Assembly: GCF_003719725.1 (NCBI RefSeq)
Contig: NZ_RIAX01000006.1
Coordinates: 62,001 to 126,000, forward strand
Source: Planococcus salinus
GTDB lineage: Bacteria > Bacillota > Bacilli > Bacillales_A > Planococcaceae
Reading direction: 5' to 3'
Length of the DNA: 64,000 nt
Below are positions 11,490 to 21,765 of the stretch, piece by piece. Each line of letters opens with the position of its first letter. Within the stretch, counting starts at the first letter, position 1. A program made the position numbers and the translations under genes. The notes beneath the pieces were generated by a model that saw nothing but the letters and a program-made list of their open reading frames with translations, ran no database searches and was not told where the DNA came from.

Positions 11490-11946
11490 AAGTTAGAAGT
11501 TCTCAACAATGGTATTAATAATTATGCATATTTCACTGAAGAAATCGCTCCAGACGGACGCTTTCCGCGGGCGAAGCGCTGAGCCTCCTCGTCGCCTCGA
11601 AAACCGGTGCTCCTGCATCGCTTCGCTAGCTTCGTCGCAAACGAGCTGGACAAATTAACATTTGCCCAACTCGCTTCCTGCAGGGTCTCATCACTCCGCT
11701 TTCCCGCAGGAGTCGCCGCCTTTCGCTCTTTCTTCTAAAATTCATACGGAATATAACTCAGTTCCCTTTCCTACAGAGGCACTAAACCCTTCTTCCCCAA
11801 CTGACTATATTTGCCGCTATATAAATTGCACTAAAAATATTAACTCTTTCATAAAGATATGGAGTAAAACAGTGGAGACTCCCGCGGGATAGCGAAGCTG
11901 TTCTGCGGAATAGCGGCAGGTGAAGAAATAAATTAAGCTTATTAAA
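11490..11946. repeat. GC-rich dispersed intergenic repeat between glutaredoxin-like gene and tRNA-Arg
   Basis: No supportable gene. From about 11550 to 11740 the sequence is GC-rich and punctuated by hairpin-forming modules (GACGGACGCTTTCCGCGGGC, CCTCCTCGTCGC, TTTCCCGCAGGAGTCGCC). Bases 11603-11638 are the reverse complement of a module found again at 42815-42849 and, less well, 42591-42620. A second short fragment lies at about 11866-11920. This looks like a family of dispersed non-coding elements. Confidence 0.7.
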
Positions 11947-11991
11947 GAAAAAAACTGGCCCTTCTCCCGAACAAACGGTGAGAAGGACCAG
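11947..11991 (-). terminator. Terminator downstream of tRNA-Arg
   Basis: Twelve-base-pair stem (arms 11955-11966 and 11980-11991, CTGGTCCTTCTC with GAGAAGGGCCAG) followed by seven or more T on the minus strand. Confidence 0.88.
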
Positions 11992-12005
11992 CTTTTGTGT
12001 TGTGA

Positions 12006-12077
12006 TGCCCTCGAAGGGAATCGAACCCCTATCTCAAGAACCGGAATCTTACGTGTTATCCATTACACCACGAGGGC
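12006..12077 (-). tRNA. tRNA-Arg (anticodon CCG)
   Basis: A 72-base cloverleaf on the minus strand: acceptor GCCCTCG pairs with CGAGGGC, discriminator A, T-loop GGTTCGATTCC, and anticodon stem TAAGA/TCTTG around the loop TTCCGGT, giving anticodon CCG for the CGG codon. The 3' CCA is not encoded. It is divergent from clpP and has its own terminator. A tRNA-Arg beside clpP is also found in B. subtilis. Confidence 0.95.
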
Positions 12078-12152
12078 TTTGTTGCCTTAGCGACTTTTCT
12101 ATTATATAAAACACTGAGAAAAATTTCAAGCTATATTTTGCAATTCGTTAGA

Positions 12153-12169
12153 TTTGACCTTCATTGACC
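12153..12169 (+). promoter_or_regulatory. CtsR-type operator of clpP
   Basis: Read on the minus strand, GGTCAAT-GAA-GGTCAAA is two tandem CtsR heptads ([A/G]GTCAAA) spaced by three bases, with one mismatch. The plus-strand TTGACC inside it may serve as a -35 for the weak -10 TATGAT at 12179-12184. CtsR repression of clpP under heat and protein stress is expected. Confidence 0.8.
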
Positions 12170-12243
12170 TTTGAGTGTATGATAATAGTACAGCTGAACA
12201 TTGTTTCAGCAGGATTGCATATTACTTTACGAGGAGGATCTTT

Positions 12244-12846
12244 ATGAATTTAATTCCAACAGTAATTGAACAAACCAGCCGGGGCGAACGCGCGTATGAC
12301 ATTTACTCACGTTTGTTGAAAGACCGTGTGATCATGCTCGGAAGCGGCATTGACGATAATGTGGCAAATTCCATCGTGGCACAGCTTCTGTTCCTGGAGG
12401 CAGAAGATCCGGAAAAAGACATTTCCATTTACATCAACAGCCCAGGCGGCAGCATCACTGCCGGAATGGCGATTTACGACACCATGCAGTTTATCCGTCC
12501 GGATGTTCAAACCATCTGCATCGGCATGGCCGCGTCTATGGGTGCATTCTTGCTGGCTGCCGGAACAAAAGGCAAACGCTATGCGCTTCCAAATGCCGAA
12601 GTAATGATTCACCAACCACTTGGTGGTGCTCAAGGGCAGGCGACCGAGATTGAAATCGCAGCGAAACGCATTTTGCAGCTTCGTGAAAAATTGAACCAAA
12701 TTCTGTCTGACCGTACAGGCCAGCCATTGGAAGTCATTTCTAAAGATACAGACCGCGACAATTTCATGACTGCCGAACGTGCGCTTGAATATGGTTTGAT
12801 CGACCAAGTCATCACGCGCAACAAATTGAACGAAGACCAAAAATAA
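12244..12846 (+). CDS. clpP: ATP-dependent Clp protease proteolytic subunit ClpP
   Basis: ClpP forms the tetradecameric serine protease chamber that works with ClpC, ClpX or ClpE. The 200-residue protein has the complete triad: Ser98 in GMAASMGAF, His123 in VMIHQPLGG and Asp172 in DTDRDNF. The ATG at 12244 follows GAGGAGG and gives [19 protein letters not shown], the canonical Bacillus start; the frame extends upstream to 12175 without a binding site. A CtsR operator lies upstream and a bidirectional terminator downstream. Confidence 0.98.
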   Translation: MNLIPTVIEQTSRGERAYDIYSRLLKDRVIMLGSGIDDNVANSIVAQLLFLEAEDPEKDISIYINSPGGSITAGMAIYDTMQFIRPDVQTICIGMAASMGAFLLAAGTKGKRYALPNAEVMIHQPLGGAQGQATEIEIAAKRILQLREKLNQILSDRTGQPLEVISKDTDRDNFMTAERALEYGLIDQVITRNKLNEDQK

Positions 12847-12862
12847 AAATAAGATCTGACAA

Positions 12863-12897
12863 AAAAAGGCTCACAGTCGAACGACTGTGAGCTTTTT
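12863..12897. terminator. Bidirectional terminator between clpP and crh
   Basis: GCTCACAGTCG/CGACTGTGAGC stem of 11 base pairs with a two-base gap, A-rich on one side and T-rich on the other. It serves clpP from the left and the convergent crh transcript from the right. Confidence 0.9.
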
Positions 12898-13152
12898 CTA
12901 TTCTTTTTCAATAATGGCAGAAAGCGCAGCTACAGCAGCTTCATCATCCGATCCATCGGCAGAGATAATTACATCTGTCCCTTTACTGATGGCCAGGCTC
13001 ATGATCCCCATAATGCTCTTCGCATTTACTTTTTTATTGTCTTTTTCCAGGTATACATCCGCGTTATAACGATTTGCCTCTTGAACGAATAATGCTGCCT
13101 GCCTTGCCTGAAGCCCTGTTTTCAATTGTACATTCACTTGTTTTTCAACCAT
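12898..13152 (-). CDS. crh: Catabolite repression HPr-like protein Crh
   Basis: Crh is an HPr paralogue that cannot take part in PTS phosphotransfer. When phosphorylated on Ser46 by HprK it is a co-repressor for CcpA. In the 84 residues, position 15 is Gln (TGLQARQ) instead of the catalytic His, and Ser46 is present in VNAKSIMGIMS. The otherwise conserved Pro18 of HPr and Crh is Gln here. The ATG at 13152 follows AGAGGAGG. It is the last gene of nudix-rapZ-yvcK-whiA-crh, as in Bacillus. HprK is encoded in the same window. Confidence 0.94.
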   Translation of the reverse strand: MVEKQVNVQLKTGLQARQAALFVQEANRYNADVYLEKDNKKVNAKSIMGIMSLAISKGTDVIISADGSDDEAAVAALSAIIEKE

Positions 13153-13216
13153 GCTAATCCTCCTCTGGAAACTAAACTACATCTTACATGAAATATTTAT
13201 GAAAGAACCGCCTGAA

Positions 13217-14167
13217 TTACCGGCCGATCGTTTCTCCTTTTCTCAATGATTCTGCAATTTCATCGATTTTTCGCAGGCGGTGATTGACACCGGATTTGCT
13301 GACATTTCCAGTCGACACCATTTCACCCAACTCTTTTAAGGTGACATCCTGATATTCGACTCGAAGACGTGCAATTTCCCGCAGCCGATCCGGCAATTGG
13401 TCAATGCCGATGACTTCATCGATAAATCGGATATTTTCCACTTGCCGCAATGCTGCATCGATGGTTTTGTTTAAATTGGCGGTTTCGCAATTGACAAGCC
13501 GGTTGACACTGTTGCGCATATCCCGGATAATCCGAACGTCTTCAAATTTCAACAACGCAGCATGTGCTCCAGCGATGCTCAGAAAATCAGAAATTTTCTC
13601 CGCTTCTTTTAAATACGTAACAAATCCTTTTTTACGCTCAATCGTTTTGCTGTTCAAATGGAATCCGTTCATCAATTCCACGAGAGAATCCGCATGGTCT
13701 TTGTACAGCGAGTAGATTTCCAAGTGGTATGAGGAAGTCTCTGGATTGTTCACAGACCCCCCAGCCAGGAAAGCCCCTCTCAAATAAGCGCGTTTGCAGC
13801 AGTTTTTTTCCACCAATTGCTTATCAATTTCATGATGAAACTGAAAACCTTCCGAAATGATCCGCAAATCTTCCAGGACGTGTTTTGAACCTTCCCGAAT
13901 TCTGCAAATATAAATATTATTTTTTTTCAGACGCATTTTCTTCCGAACAAGCAGCTCTACTGGATAGGCTGTATAAAAACGTTTTAAGAACGTATAGATA
14001 CGTCTGGCAATCGCCGCATTTTCAGTTTGGATATCCAGACTCAACTGCTTATTGGAAAAAGATAATGTTCCGTTCATCTGAATCATCGCGGATAATTCCG
14101 CTTTTCCACAACAATCATCCGATTCGAACTGTGTCAGTTCCTTTTTTGTTTCAGAAGCAAAAGACAA
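13217..14167 (-). CDS. whiA: Sporulation/division regulator WhiA
   Basis: WhiA is a LAGLIDADG-like protein fused to a C-terminal helix-turn-helix. In B. subtilis it affects cell division and chromosome segregation. The 316-residue protein starts [15 protein letters not shown] and has the homing-endonuclease-like half (about 90-220, with [19 protein letters not shown]) followed by the HTH region (about 270-305, [19 protein letters not shown]). The start is a TTG at 14167 behind AAGGGGGAG. It lies between yvcK and crh, the standard Bacillales order. Confidence 0.96.
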   Translation of the reverse strand: MSFASETKKELTQFESDDCCGKAELSAMIQMNGTLSFSNKQLSLDIQTENAAIARRIYTFLKRFYTAYPVELLVRKKMRLKKNNIYICRIREGSKHVLEDLRIISEGFQFHHEIDKQLVEKNCCKRAYLRGAFLAGGSVNNPETSSYHLEIYSLYKDHADSLVELMNGFHLNSKTIERKKGFVTYLKEAEKISDFLSIAGAHAALLKFEDVRIIRDMRNSVNRLVNCETANLNKTIDAALRQVENIRFIDEVIGIDQLPDRLREIARLRVEYQDVTLKELGEMVSTGNVSKSGVNHRLRKIDEIAESLRKGETIGR

Positions 14168-14191
14168 AGCTTGCTCCCCCTTTCAATGGGC

Positions 14192-15187
14192 TCAAAAAAA
14201 CATATGCCTGGATTCTTCATCCAATAAGCCGCCCGCATATTCAAATAACCATTCCGCCACTTTAATAGGTTCATGACGTATGGTTTCACCTAAAATATTC
14301 GCTATATCTTCGCGGTAAACTTCAAGGCCCATTTCCTTCAACTGGTCTGCATCGTATTTGACCGGCCGCGCTTTTTCTTTTTTGTAGCGTTCCACTACAA
14401 CCGGGGGTACGTGTTCTTTGTGAAGCAGAATGGCATCCAAAAATGGTTCGCCGATATGATCATAAAGCGCTTTGACATGGTCGGAAGCTGTGTACTTATA
14501 TGTCTCCCCTGCCTGAGTCATCAAATTGCAGATATAGATTTTTTTCGCTTTTGAAGCCAATAATGCTTTTTTTATGTCTTTCACGAGCAGGTTCGGCAAG
14601 ATACTGGTGTATAAAGAACCTGGTCCGACAATTATGGTGTCCGCCCTGTGGATAGCTTTAATCGTATCGGGTAATGTCTGTACATCATCCGGTTCCAAAA
14701 ACACCCGTTTGATTGGCTGCAGATAAGCGGGGATTTTCGATTCCCCTCTTACTGTCGTGCCATCTTCCAGCTCTGCCAGCAATGTCACCAATTGATTGGC
14801 TGCCGGGAGCACTGTGCCGTTCACATTCAATACACGGCTCATTTCCCTTACCGCGGTGGAAAAATCCCCGGTAATTTCCGTCAACGCTGCCAGCATTAAG
14901 TTGCCAAGTGAATGACCATCCAAATCCAATGATTGTTTAAATCGATATTGGAACATTTCAGCCACGAGCGGCTCAGCGTCCGATAAAGCAGCCATCACGT
15001 TCCGGATATCGCCTGGTGGTGGGATATCCAAATCATCACGCAAGCGTCCGGAACTGCCCCCGTCATCAGCCACTGTTACAATCGCGGTCAAATCAAGCGG
15101 AAACATCTTCAACCCTCTGAGCAATGTAGAAAGGCCTGTACCGCCACCTATGATTACCACTCGCTTCCGGTCCAATTTACTTTCCAT
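14192..15187 (-). CDS. yvcK: Gluconeogenesis factor YvcK family protein (CofD-like fold)
   Basis: YvcK-family proteins bind UDP-sugars and support growth on gluconeogenic carbon sources and cell-wall synthesis. The 331 residues show the N-terminal nucleotide motif IIGGGTGLSTLLRGLK, TVADDGGSSGRLR, and PPPGDIRNVMAALS, all hallmarks of the CofD/YvcK fold. The ATG at 15187 follows AAAGGGC. It lies four bases after rapZ, and whiA follows; this rapZ-yvcK-whiA linkage is conserved across Firmicutes. Confidence 0.95.
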   Translation of the reverse strand: MESKLDRKRVVIIGGGTGLSTLLRGLKMFPLDLTAIVTVADDGGSSGRLRDDLDIPPPGDIRNVMAALSDAEPLVAEMFQYRFKQSLDLDGHSLGNLMLAALTEITGDFSTAVREMSRVLNVNGTVLPAANQLVTLLAELEDGTTVRGESKIPAYLQPIKRVFLEPDDVQTLPDTIKAIHRADTIIVGPGSLYTSILPNLLVKDIKKALLASKAKKIYICNLMTQAGETYKYTASDHVKALYDHIGEPFLDAILLHKEHVPPVVVERYKKEKARPVKYDADQLKEMGLEVYREDIANILGETIRHEPIKVAEWLFEYAGGLLDEESRHMFF

Positions 15188-15191
15188 TCAC

Positions 15192-16073
15192 TCAGCCCTT
15201 TCTTGTTTTAACGTCCCGGTGTGTAATGATTGTTTTGTTATCCTTTGCCAGGAGCTTGCCGTAATATTCAGCCAGCGTGACAGAACGATGCTGACCACCG
15301 GTACAACCAAAGGCGATGACCAGCTGTGCTTTTCCTTCGTTTTTGTACTGGGGAATAATGAACTCAAAAAGATCTGTCAATTTCTCAATCAATGTTTGTG
15401 TTTCATTCCACTGCAGGACATAATCTGATACCGGTTGATCCAGTCCCGACATGGGTTTCAGTTCTTCTATATAATAGGGGTTCGGCAAAAAGCGTACATC
15501 AAACACGATGTCTGCATCAATCGGCATGCTGTGCTTAAAGCCAAATGAAACCACGTTCACTGTAAACACATTGCTGGTGTTGGTCGAAAAATCGGTTGCG
15601 ATTTTCTCTTTCAGCTGGCGTGGTGTCATGTTGGAAGTGTTGTAGATATATTGCGCTCTTCCCTGCAGATCCACCAGCATATCCCGCTCTTTCTTAATGC
15701 CTCCGAGCACTAATCCTCCAGGTGACAAAGGATGTGAACGCCTGGATTCTTTGTAGCGGCTGACCAGTGACTGGTTGTCTGCATCAAGGAACAGGATGGT
15801 GATGGAAACATGGGGTTCTTTCGATAATTCATCTATTGCATCTACCAGGCTGTCAAAAAAATCGCCACCTCGCAGATCCATGACTGCTGCCACCCGCTTC
15901 ATCGATTTTCCTGAATCGCGCATTAATTTGATAAACGTGAGCAATAATTCAGGGGGCAGGTTGTCTATGGTAAAAAACCCTAAATCTTCAAAGCTTTGGA
16001 TAGCTACTGTCTTACCGGCCCCCGACATGCCGGTGATAATAATCAATTCGGTTTGATCGGTTTTATTGTTCAT
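15192..16073 (-). CDS. rapZ: RNase adapter/nucleotide-binding protein RapZ
   Basis: RapZ (YvcJ) is a P-loop GTP/ATP-binding protein. In enterobacteria it guides RNase E to the GlmZ small RNA; in Bacillus it affects competence. The 293-residue protein has the Walker A motif GMSGAGKT near residue 15, a [20 protein letters not shown] segment, and the conserved C-terminal [10 protein letters not shown]. The ATG at 16073 overlaps the end of the nudix gene by 11 bases and is preceded by GAGGAAGG, indicating coupled translation. Confidence 0.95.
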   Translation of the reverse strand: MNNKTDQTELIIITGMSGAGKTVAIQSFEDLGFFTIDNLPPELLLTFIKLMRDSGKSMKRVAAVMDLRGGDFFDSLVDAIDELSKEPHVSITILFLDADNQSLVSRYKESRRSHPLSPGGLVLGGIKKERDMLVDLQGRAQYIYNTSNMTPRQLKEKIATDFSTNTSNVFTVNVVSFGFKHSMPIDADIVFDVRFLPNPYYIEELKPMSGLDQPVSDYVLQWNETQTLIEKLTDLFEFIIPQYKNEGKAQLVIAFGCTGGQHRSVTLAEYYGKLLAKDNKTIITHRDVKTRKG

Positions 16074-16551
16074 TAATGAGACCTTCCTCTTCCACAGAAG
16101 TTTGAATGGTTTCGCTGATCAATTGGAAGTCTTGCGTATAATGGAAGGTTCCGTATTGCATTCCTGTCTGGCTGACTGCAAATTGGAGGTTGGTGCGGTC
16201 CCCTTCTGCCATCGGCAGGAAAGCCAGACTTTCAACCGGATGCCATTCCAATACACCTTCTCTTGTTTCTGTAAAAGGCGTGCCGCTCAATCCCTTGGCC
16301 ACAAAAGTAAAAAGCATCCATTCATCCACAATTTCTTTCTCTTCCTGGATCATCATTGTATAGATACCTTTTAAATGGGTGCCAATCGGGCTGGCATTTG
16401 TTTCTTCCTTAAATTCACGGATGGCTGCTTCATAAATGGATTCTCCAGGCTCCATTTTACCGCCGGGTGCCACATACCAGCCGCGGCGGGGCTTTTTCAA
16501 TAACAATACTTGGTTGTTTTGAACAACTAACAAATTTGCGATTCGCTGCAC
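16063..16551 (-). CDS. Nudix hydrolase (YvcI type)
   Basis: Nudix enzymes cleave nucleoside diphosphates linked to another moiety. The 162 residues contain the Nudix box as [20 protein letters not shown] followed by ETNA, with the metal-binding REFKEE glutamates. [11 protein letters not shown] just ahead is typical of the MutT/YvcI group. I start at the GTG at 16551 ([10 protein letters not shown]) because GGAG lies eight bases upstream; an earlier GTG at 16560 abuts that site. It is the first gene of the operon with rapZ. The substrate is unknown. Confidence 0.88.
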   Translation of the reverse strand: MQRIANLLVVQNNQVLLLKKPRRGWYVAPGGKMEPGESIYEAAIREFKEETNASPIGTHLKGIYTMMIQEEKEIVDEWMLFTFVAKGLSGTPFTETREGVLEWHPVESLAFLPMAEGDRTNLQFAVSQTGMQYGTFHYTQDFQLISETIQTSVEEEGLINEQ

Positions 16552-16609
16552 TTTCGACACTCCGCATCTATTATAAACTTATTCCATTATACATCTATCC
16601 AGGTGTGTC

Positions 16610-16899
16610 ATGCAAAAAAAGAAAAGCGGAAACGGCCGCTCAGGTTTGACAGGCATAAGACAGACCAGCGAAGTGGCGTTCTTTGCCACACAGCTGGGTT
16701 GACTTATGACCCGAGAACCTGGCCGTTGGAGCTAGACAAAAAGAAAAGCGGAAGCGCTTGTTTAGCCCCGACAAGCGCTGGAGGGCTTGCCTGTGATGGC
16801 GCTCTTTGCCATCGCGGGCAAGACTGAAGCGACCTCGAGGGGCTAGGCGTTGGAGCTGGACAAAAAGAAAAGCAAAGCGCCTGTTCAGCTCGCAGCCAT
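16610..16899. repeat. Tandem array of about 123-base GC-rich units
   Basis: The gap between the nudix gene and trxB holds no supportable gene. It holds two full units and one truncated unit, each starting GAAAAGCGGAA or GAAAAGCAAAG (16621, 16743, 16867; periods 122 and 124) and each full unit ending near GTTGGAGCTGGAC. Internal segments form hairpins, for example CTTGTTTAGCCCCGACAAG. The units are diverged from one another. Confidence 0.8.
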
Positions 16900-16942
16900 C
16901 AAAAAAATAGGCCGCTCACCGGGATGTCCCGGCGAACGGCCT
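16900..16942 (-). terminator. Terminator of trxB
   Basis: Long stem on the minus strand: GGCCGTTCGCCGGGA pairs with TCCCGGTGAGCGGCC, then a T run (16901-16907 read in reverse). Confidence 0.9.
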
Positions 16943-17039
16943 GTCAAAGTTTCTCTATAAAAAGGGGGTCAATTTACTATTCCTACTATACCTCTTTATC
17001 ATGACAGGAGTGTTACAGACTCGTTAAGAAAGCATTAAG

Positions 17040-18011
<972 letters not shown>

Positions 18012-18060
18012 TCAATACATAAATCGTATAAGATTCACCGGAATGCAGCAACTTATTTGC

Positions 18061-19587
18061 TTAAGACTCATAAAGCGGCAAATACCGAATAAGTTCGTTG
18101 ACATACTTCGTCAAGGTAACAGGCGAAACGCCAAAATGGTCAGCTACCGCCTTTTTCGTCACTGTTGAATCCTGCGAAGAGCGAAACAGATAGTCTGCTG
18201 CTGCCGCCAACGCTTTGGGGTTTTTAAAAGGATAGCTTTGCTCAAATGCTTTTTCAAACAACATAAACCACATTTGAAACGCATAAGAACCCGGCTTGGT
18301 CACCATTCCTTTTTCGGCGTACAAGATTTCCGTCACTTCCATCGCACGCATGAATGCATGTTCTTCCGGAATCGACTTTTTAAATTTATGACCAAGGGCA
18401 TACCCCAGCATGTACGTTTCCAGGACGGAAATATGGTCAGTCTTCAGCCAATTTGGATGAGAGACAATTTCCTGCTTATGGGAGGATTTTCCAAGCAGGA
18501 ACAACCCGAATAAGCGCTCGCTTTTCAGCGGATGATCCAATTTCCCGATTAAATAGTCACGGTCATGCTCGAGGGCATCCGCATGAGGCATCGACTCAGT
18601 TTCCGCCCAAGGTTCATAGCCGGCTTTATCCGGATCCATTTTGGTCAATTGCTTCCACGCCTGCTTGGCTGCTTCTTCGTGTCCTGAATGGTAAGCCGCG
18701 TGGGAAAGCCAGAAGTAAAATGCCGGATCCCCATCAAATCCTCTTTTTTGAAGGCTCTTCAGCCAACGATACGCTTCTTTGTATTTACCCACCAAGGCGA
18801 ATGTGGCGCCCAGCTTGTAACGGTGCTCAAATACGTATGGCTGTATTTTCTTCAGCAGCTCCAGCACATCTTCCAATTCATCATTTTTCTCATAGTAATG
18901 GAAAACAGCCAAGTTGCATAAAGCGTGCAGATTGCCTCTGTTCTTTCTGAGTACTTCATGGAGCAGCGCTTTCGCCATTTCGGTTTCGCCTACATAGAAG
19001 TAAGCCAAAGCCAGATTGTTGTAAGCTCCCCAGAAATCCGGCTTTTCATCAATCAGTTTCTCGAGCATTTCAATCGCTTCCGGAAACTCACCTTTTTCCA
19101 TCAGCCGGCGTGCCCTTTCCTGTTGATAAAAAGATTCGCTGTCCTGCGCTTCCCCTTCGTCATCAAACAACTGCCAGTCTTCCTGTTCGGCAAAGTCGAT
19201 GATTTCAAGGGCTTCCGCCGCATAGGTGCCATGAACATCCGCTTCAACATATTTTTTTGCATATTTCCGGGCATCCCAAAACAGGCCCATATGCGCATGC
19301 ACTTCAGCCAGAAAAAACAAGGTATCCGTTTTATGGGGATCCAACTTATGGGACCGCCATAAAATGTCCATCGCTTGTTCGAACTCCTGCATTTCAATCA
19401 GTACAACACCGTACTGCAGCAAAATGTGAGGATCGTTCGGGCTCAGCTCTGTAGCGCGCTGCATATATTTATGGGCCTTTTGGTATTGATCGCGCTGCAG
19501 TGCTGCCAGCGCTTTCTTGTAATAATATTCTCCCGTCGGAATGAACGACAGCACATTCTCATGATTGTTCTGTTTTTTATTCTCCAA
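18061..19587 (-). CDS. Tetratricopeptide-repeat protein (YvcD-like)
   Basis: A 508-residue soluble TPR protein. Helical repeats run from about residue 20 to 330 (for example ALAALQRDQYQKAHKYMQRA, AYNNLALAYFYVGETEMAKA, NLHALCNLAVFHYYEKNDEL), so it should bind protein partners. The last 40 residues (VTKKAVADHFGVSPVTLTKY) look like a helix-turn-helix, which suggests DNA contact. I chose the TTG at 19587 because CGGAGG lies six bases upstream; the ATG at 19623 has no such site. An extended -10 lies upstream. The position upstream of trxB matches B. subtilis yvcD. The function is unknown. Confidence 0.8.
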   Translation of the reverse strand: MENKKQNNHENVLSFIPTGEYYYKKALAALQRDQYQKAHKYMQRATELSPNDPHILLQYGVVLIEMQEFEQAMDILWRSHKLDPHKTDTLFFLAEVHAHMGLFWDARKYAKKYVEADVHGTYAAEALEIIDFAEQEDWQLFDDEGEAQDSESFYQQERARRLMEKGEFPEAIEMLEKLIDEKPDFWGAYNNLALAYFYVGETEMAKALLHEVLRKNRGNLHALCNLAVFHYYEKNDELEDVLELLKKIQPYVFEHRYKLGATFALVGKYKEAYRWLKSLQKRGFDGDPAFYFWLSHAAYHSGHEEAAKQAWKQLTKMDPDKAGYEPWAETESMPHADALEHDRDYLIGKLDHPLKSERLFGLFLLGKSSHKQEIVSHPNWLKTDHISVLETYMLGYALGHKFKKSIPEEHAFMRAMEVTEILYAEKGMVTKPGSYAFQMWFMLFEKAFEQSYPFKNPKALAAAADYLFRSSQDSTVTKKAVADHFGVSPVTLTKYVNELIRYLPLYES

Positions 19588-19648
19588 AATATGCCTCCGA
19601 AAAGTAAAAGGAACGATACTCATCGTCCCATACTTAAAATGTGCTGTA

Positions 19649-19657
19649 ATTATAGCA
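19649..19657 (-). promoter_or_regulatory. Extended -10 promoter element for the TPR gene
   Basis: Minus strand TGCTATAAT, a TGn-extended -10, lies 62 bases before the chosen TTG, in the gap after the his operon. A matching -35 is weak (AAGTAA). Confidence 0.5.
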
Positions 19658-19667
19658 TATTTCCTTG

Positions 19668-20294
19668 TTATTTACTTGTAGTTTTTGTCGAGTGCCGTTC
19701 TTTTAATACATCGATGACATCATTAAGCGGCGTTTTTTGTTCCTGCAGCAGCACAAGCACGTGATAGAACAAATCCGCTGTTTCCATTGCCAGCTCTTTG
19801 GTATCACGATTTTTCGCAGCGATGATCACTTCTGCAGATTCTTCACCGACTTTTTTGCAGATCTTATCGACTCCTTCAGTAAACAAATACGTCGTATACG
19901 CGCCTTCCGGCATTTCCTCTTCCCGTTTGCCGATCAATTCAGCCAGTTGACCCAGCATATCTGATTTGGACTCAGCAGGTGTGCCGGACAGCGTCTGATG
20001 GAAACAGCTGTTTTCTCCGGTATGACAGGCCGGACCGTTTGGAATCACTTCATAGATCAAGGCGTCTCCGTCACAATCCAGACGGACAGCCGTCACCTGC
20101 TGTGTATTGCCGCTTGTCGCGCCTTTGTTCCACAGTTCCTGGCGGCTTCTGGAATACAGCCATGTCTCGTTTGTTTCAATCGTTTTTGTTACCGCTTCTT
20201 CATTGGCGTATGCCAGTGTCAGCACTTCTTTTGTGCCGGCGTCCTGGATGACGACGGGAATCAGCCCGTTTTCGTCGTACGTTACTTTGTTCAT
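19668..20294 (-). CDS. hisIE: Bifunctional phosphoribosyl-AMP cyclohydrolase / phosphoribosyl-ATP pyrophosphatase
   Basis: Carries out the second and third steps of histidine synthesis. The 208 residues comprise an N-terminal PRA-CH domain (about 1-105, with [19 protein letters not shown], the metal-binding [10 protein letters not shown] and [11 protein letters not shown]) and a C-terminal PRA-PH domain (about 115-205, with [18 protein letters not shown] and [13 protein letters not shown]). The ATG at 20294 overlaps the hisF stop by 4 bases. It is the final gene of the his operon; no strong terminator is visible after it. Confidence 0.97.
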   Translation of the reverse strand: MNKVTYDENGLIPVVIQDAGTKEVLTLAYANEEAVTKTIETNETWLYSRSRQELWNKGATSGNTQQVTAVRLDCDGDALIYEVIPNGPACHTGENSCFHQTLSGTPAESKSDMLGQLAELIGKREEEMPEGAYTTYLFTEGVDKICKKVGEESAEVIIAAKNRDTKELAMETADLFYHVLVLLQEQKTPLNDVIDVLKERHSTKTTSK

Positions 20295-21043
20295 CGGACA
20301 TTCACTCCCTCTTTCCGTAAATACTCTTTCACTTCTGCCACACTGGTTTCTTTGTAATGGAAAATCGATGCCGCCAACGCTGCATCGGCATCCACTTTTT
20401 TGAAGACATCTTCAAAATGTTCACGGCTGCCGGCTCCGCCACTGGCAATAACAGGCACTTCCACCGCATCTCTCACCGCTTTGGTCAATTCCAGATCGAA
20501 GCCGTCTTTCGAGCCATCTTTGTCCATACTGGTTAATAATAACTCTCCTGCTCCGAGTTCGACACTTTTTTTCGCCCATTCCACAGCGTCCCATTCGGTT
20601 TTGTTGCGGCCGCCGTGTGTATAGACACTCCATCCACCGTTGTTTCGTTTGGCATCAATTGCCACAACGATGCACTGGGAACCGAAATAATCAGCTCCTT
20701 CTTTGATGAGTTCCGGCCGGTCAAGTGCCGACGTGTTCAAAGAAACTTTGTCGGCTCCTGCACGCAGCATGCGCTTCATGTCTTCCAGCGTCCGGATGCC
20801 GCCGCCCACAGTGAATGGAATCGACAATTCAGTGGCTACGATTTTCACCACTTCGACCATCGTTTCTTTGCCTTCATGGGAAGCCGAAATATCCAGAAAC
20901 ACCAATTCGTCAGCGCCCTGCTCGTCATAAAAACGGGCAAGTTCCACCGGATCTCCGGCGTCCCGGAGTGATACGAAACTGACGCCTTTGACGACGCGTC
21001 CTTCTTTGACATCAAGGCAGGGAATGATTCGCTTTGTCAGCAT
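20291..21043 (-). CDS. hisF: Imidazole glycerol phosphate synthase cyclase subunit HisF
   Basis: HisF forms the imidazole ring from PRFAR and ammonia delivered by HisH. The 250-residue beta/alpha barrel has the catalytic Asp in [16 protein letters not shown] and the second Asp in [12 protein letters not shown]. Phosphate-binding glycines are in [11 protein letters not shown] and [10 protein letters not shown]. The ATG at 21043 follows GAGGAGGCG and overlaps the hisA stop by 7 bases. Confidence 0.97.
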   Translation of the reverse strand: MLTKRIIPCLDVKEGRVVKGVSFVSLRDAGDPVELARFYDEQGADELVFLDISASHEGKETMVEVVKIVATELSIPFTVGGGIRTLEDMKRMLRAGADKVSLNTSALDRPELIKEGADYFGSQCIVVAIDAKRNNGGWSVYTHGGRNKTEWDAVEWAKKSVELGAGELLLTSMDKDGSKDGFDLELTKAVRDAVEVPVIASGGAGSREHFEDVFKKVDADAALAASIFHYKETSVAEVKEYLRKEGVNVR

Positions 21044-21765
21044 GACAGCGCCTCCTCAAGCGTAAAGCGCTCTTCATAAAGGGCCTTACCGATAATGACG
21101 CCGGCAATATTGCTGTCTTCACTGGCCTGTTTGACATTTTTGACATCATCCAGCGAGCCAATACCGCCTGACACAATAATTTCCGCCTGTTTTGAATCGA
21201 CCAATGCTTTATTGGCATCAATGTTCGGGCCGGACAACGTGCCATCTGTTGCGATGTCCGTGTAAATGAAGTGCTTGGCTCCTTTCGATACAAAGAAGCT
21301 GGCCACATCAGCCGCTGATTGGCCGGATGTGATGGTCCATCCTTCTGTCGCCGCCATCCCGTCTTTCGCATCGATGCCGATGACAATTTGTTCCGCTCCA
21401 AATTCTTCGATGAATGACACGACTGTTTCCGGTTCGCGGATCGCCAGGCTGCCGATGATGACACGGCTGACACCGTTGGACAAATAATGTTCGATGTCTT
21501 CACGCGTCCGGATGCCGCCGCCAACCTGGACATTGACCGGCAGCTTGGCCGCTTCAATCACCACTTTGTCGTTGATCTTCGCACCGTCTTTGGCGCCGTC
21601 CAGGTCGACCATGTGAATCCATGCGGCACCTGCGTCCGCAAACTTTTTCGCCATATCCACCGGAGAGTCTCCGTAAATTGTTTCCTGTGCATAATCCCCT
21701 TGAAAAAGGCGGACACATTTTCCGCCTCTTAGATCAATCGCGGGATAAATTTGAAAGCTGCTCAT
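21037..21765 (-). CDS. hisA: ProFAR isomerase HisA
   Basis: HisA isomerises the N'-formimino phosphoribosyl intermediate to PRFAR, the HisF substrate. The 242-residue barrel is paralogous to HisF and has [19 protein letters not shown] with the catalytic Asp, [15 protein letters not shown], and the second Asp in [13 protein letters not shown]. The ATG at 21765 (MSSFQIYP) follows AGGAGGAACC. An in-frame extension to 21789 overlaps hisH further and has no binding site. The start overlaps the hisH end by 32 bases. Confidence 0.97.
   Translation of the reverse strand: MSSFQIYPAIDLRGGKCVRLFQGDYAQETIYGDSPVDMAKKFADAGAAWIHMVDLDGAKDGAKINDKVVIEAAKLPVNVQVGGGIRTREDIEHYLSNGVSRVIIGSLAIREPETVVSFIEEFGAEQIVIGIDAKDGMAATEGWTITSGQSAADVASFFVSKGAKHFIYTDIATDGTLSGPNIDANKALVDSKQAEIIVSGGIGSLDDVKNVKQASEDSNIAGVIIGKALYEERFTLEEALSC

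Noticed and set aside
16603-16827. Plus-strand frame through the tandem repeat before trxB
   Set aside because: It is composed only of repeat units and frameshifts between copies. No protein family is recognisable.
16610-16899. CRISPR array
   Set aside because: The repeats are over 100 bases, only two to three copies, with no short constant repeat/spacer alternation and no cas genes nearby.
21012-21557. Arginine/serine-rich frame inside hisA
   Set aside because: It is an antiphase reading of hisA on the same strand with composition typical of shadow frames.
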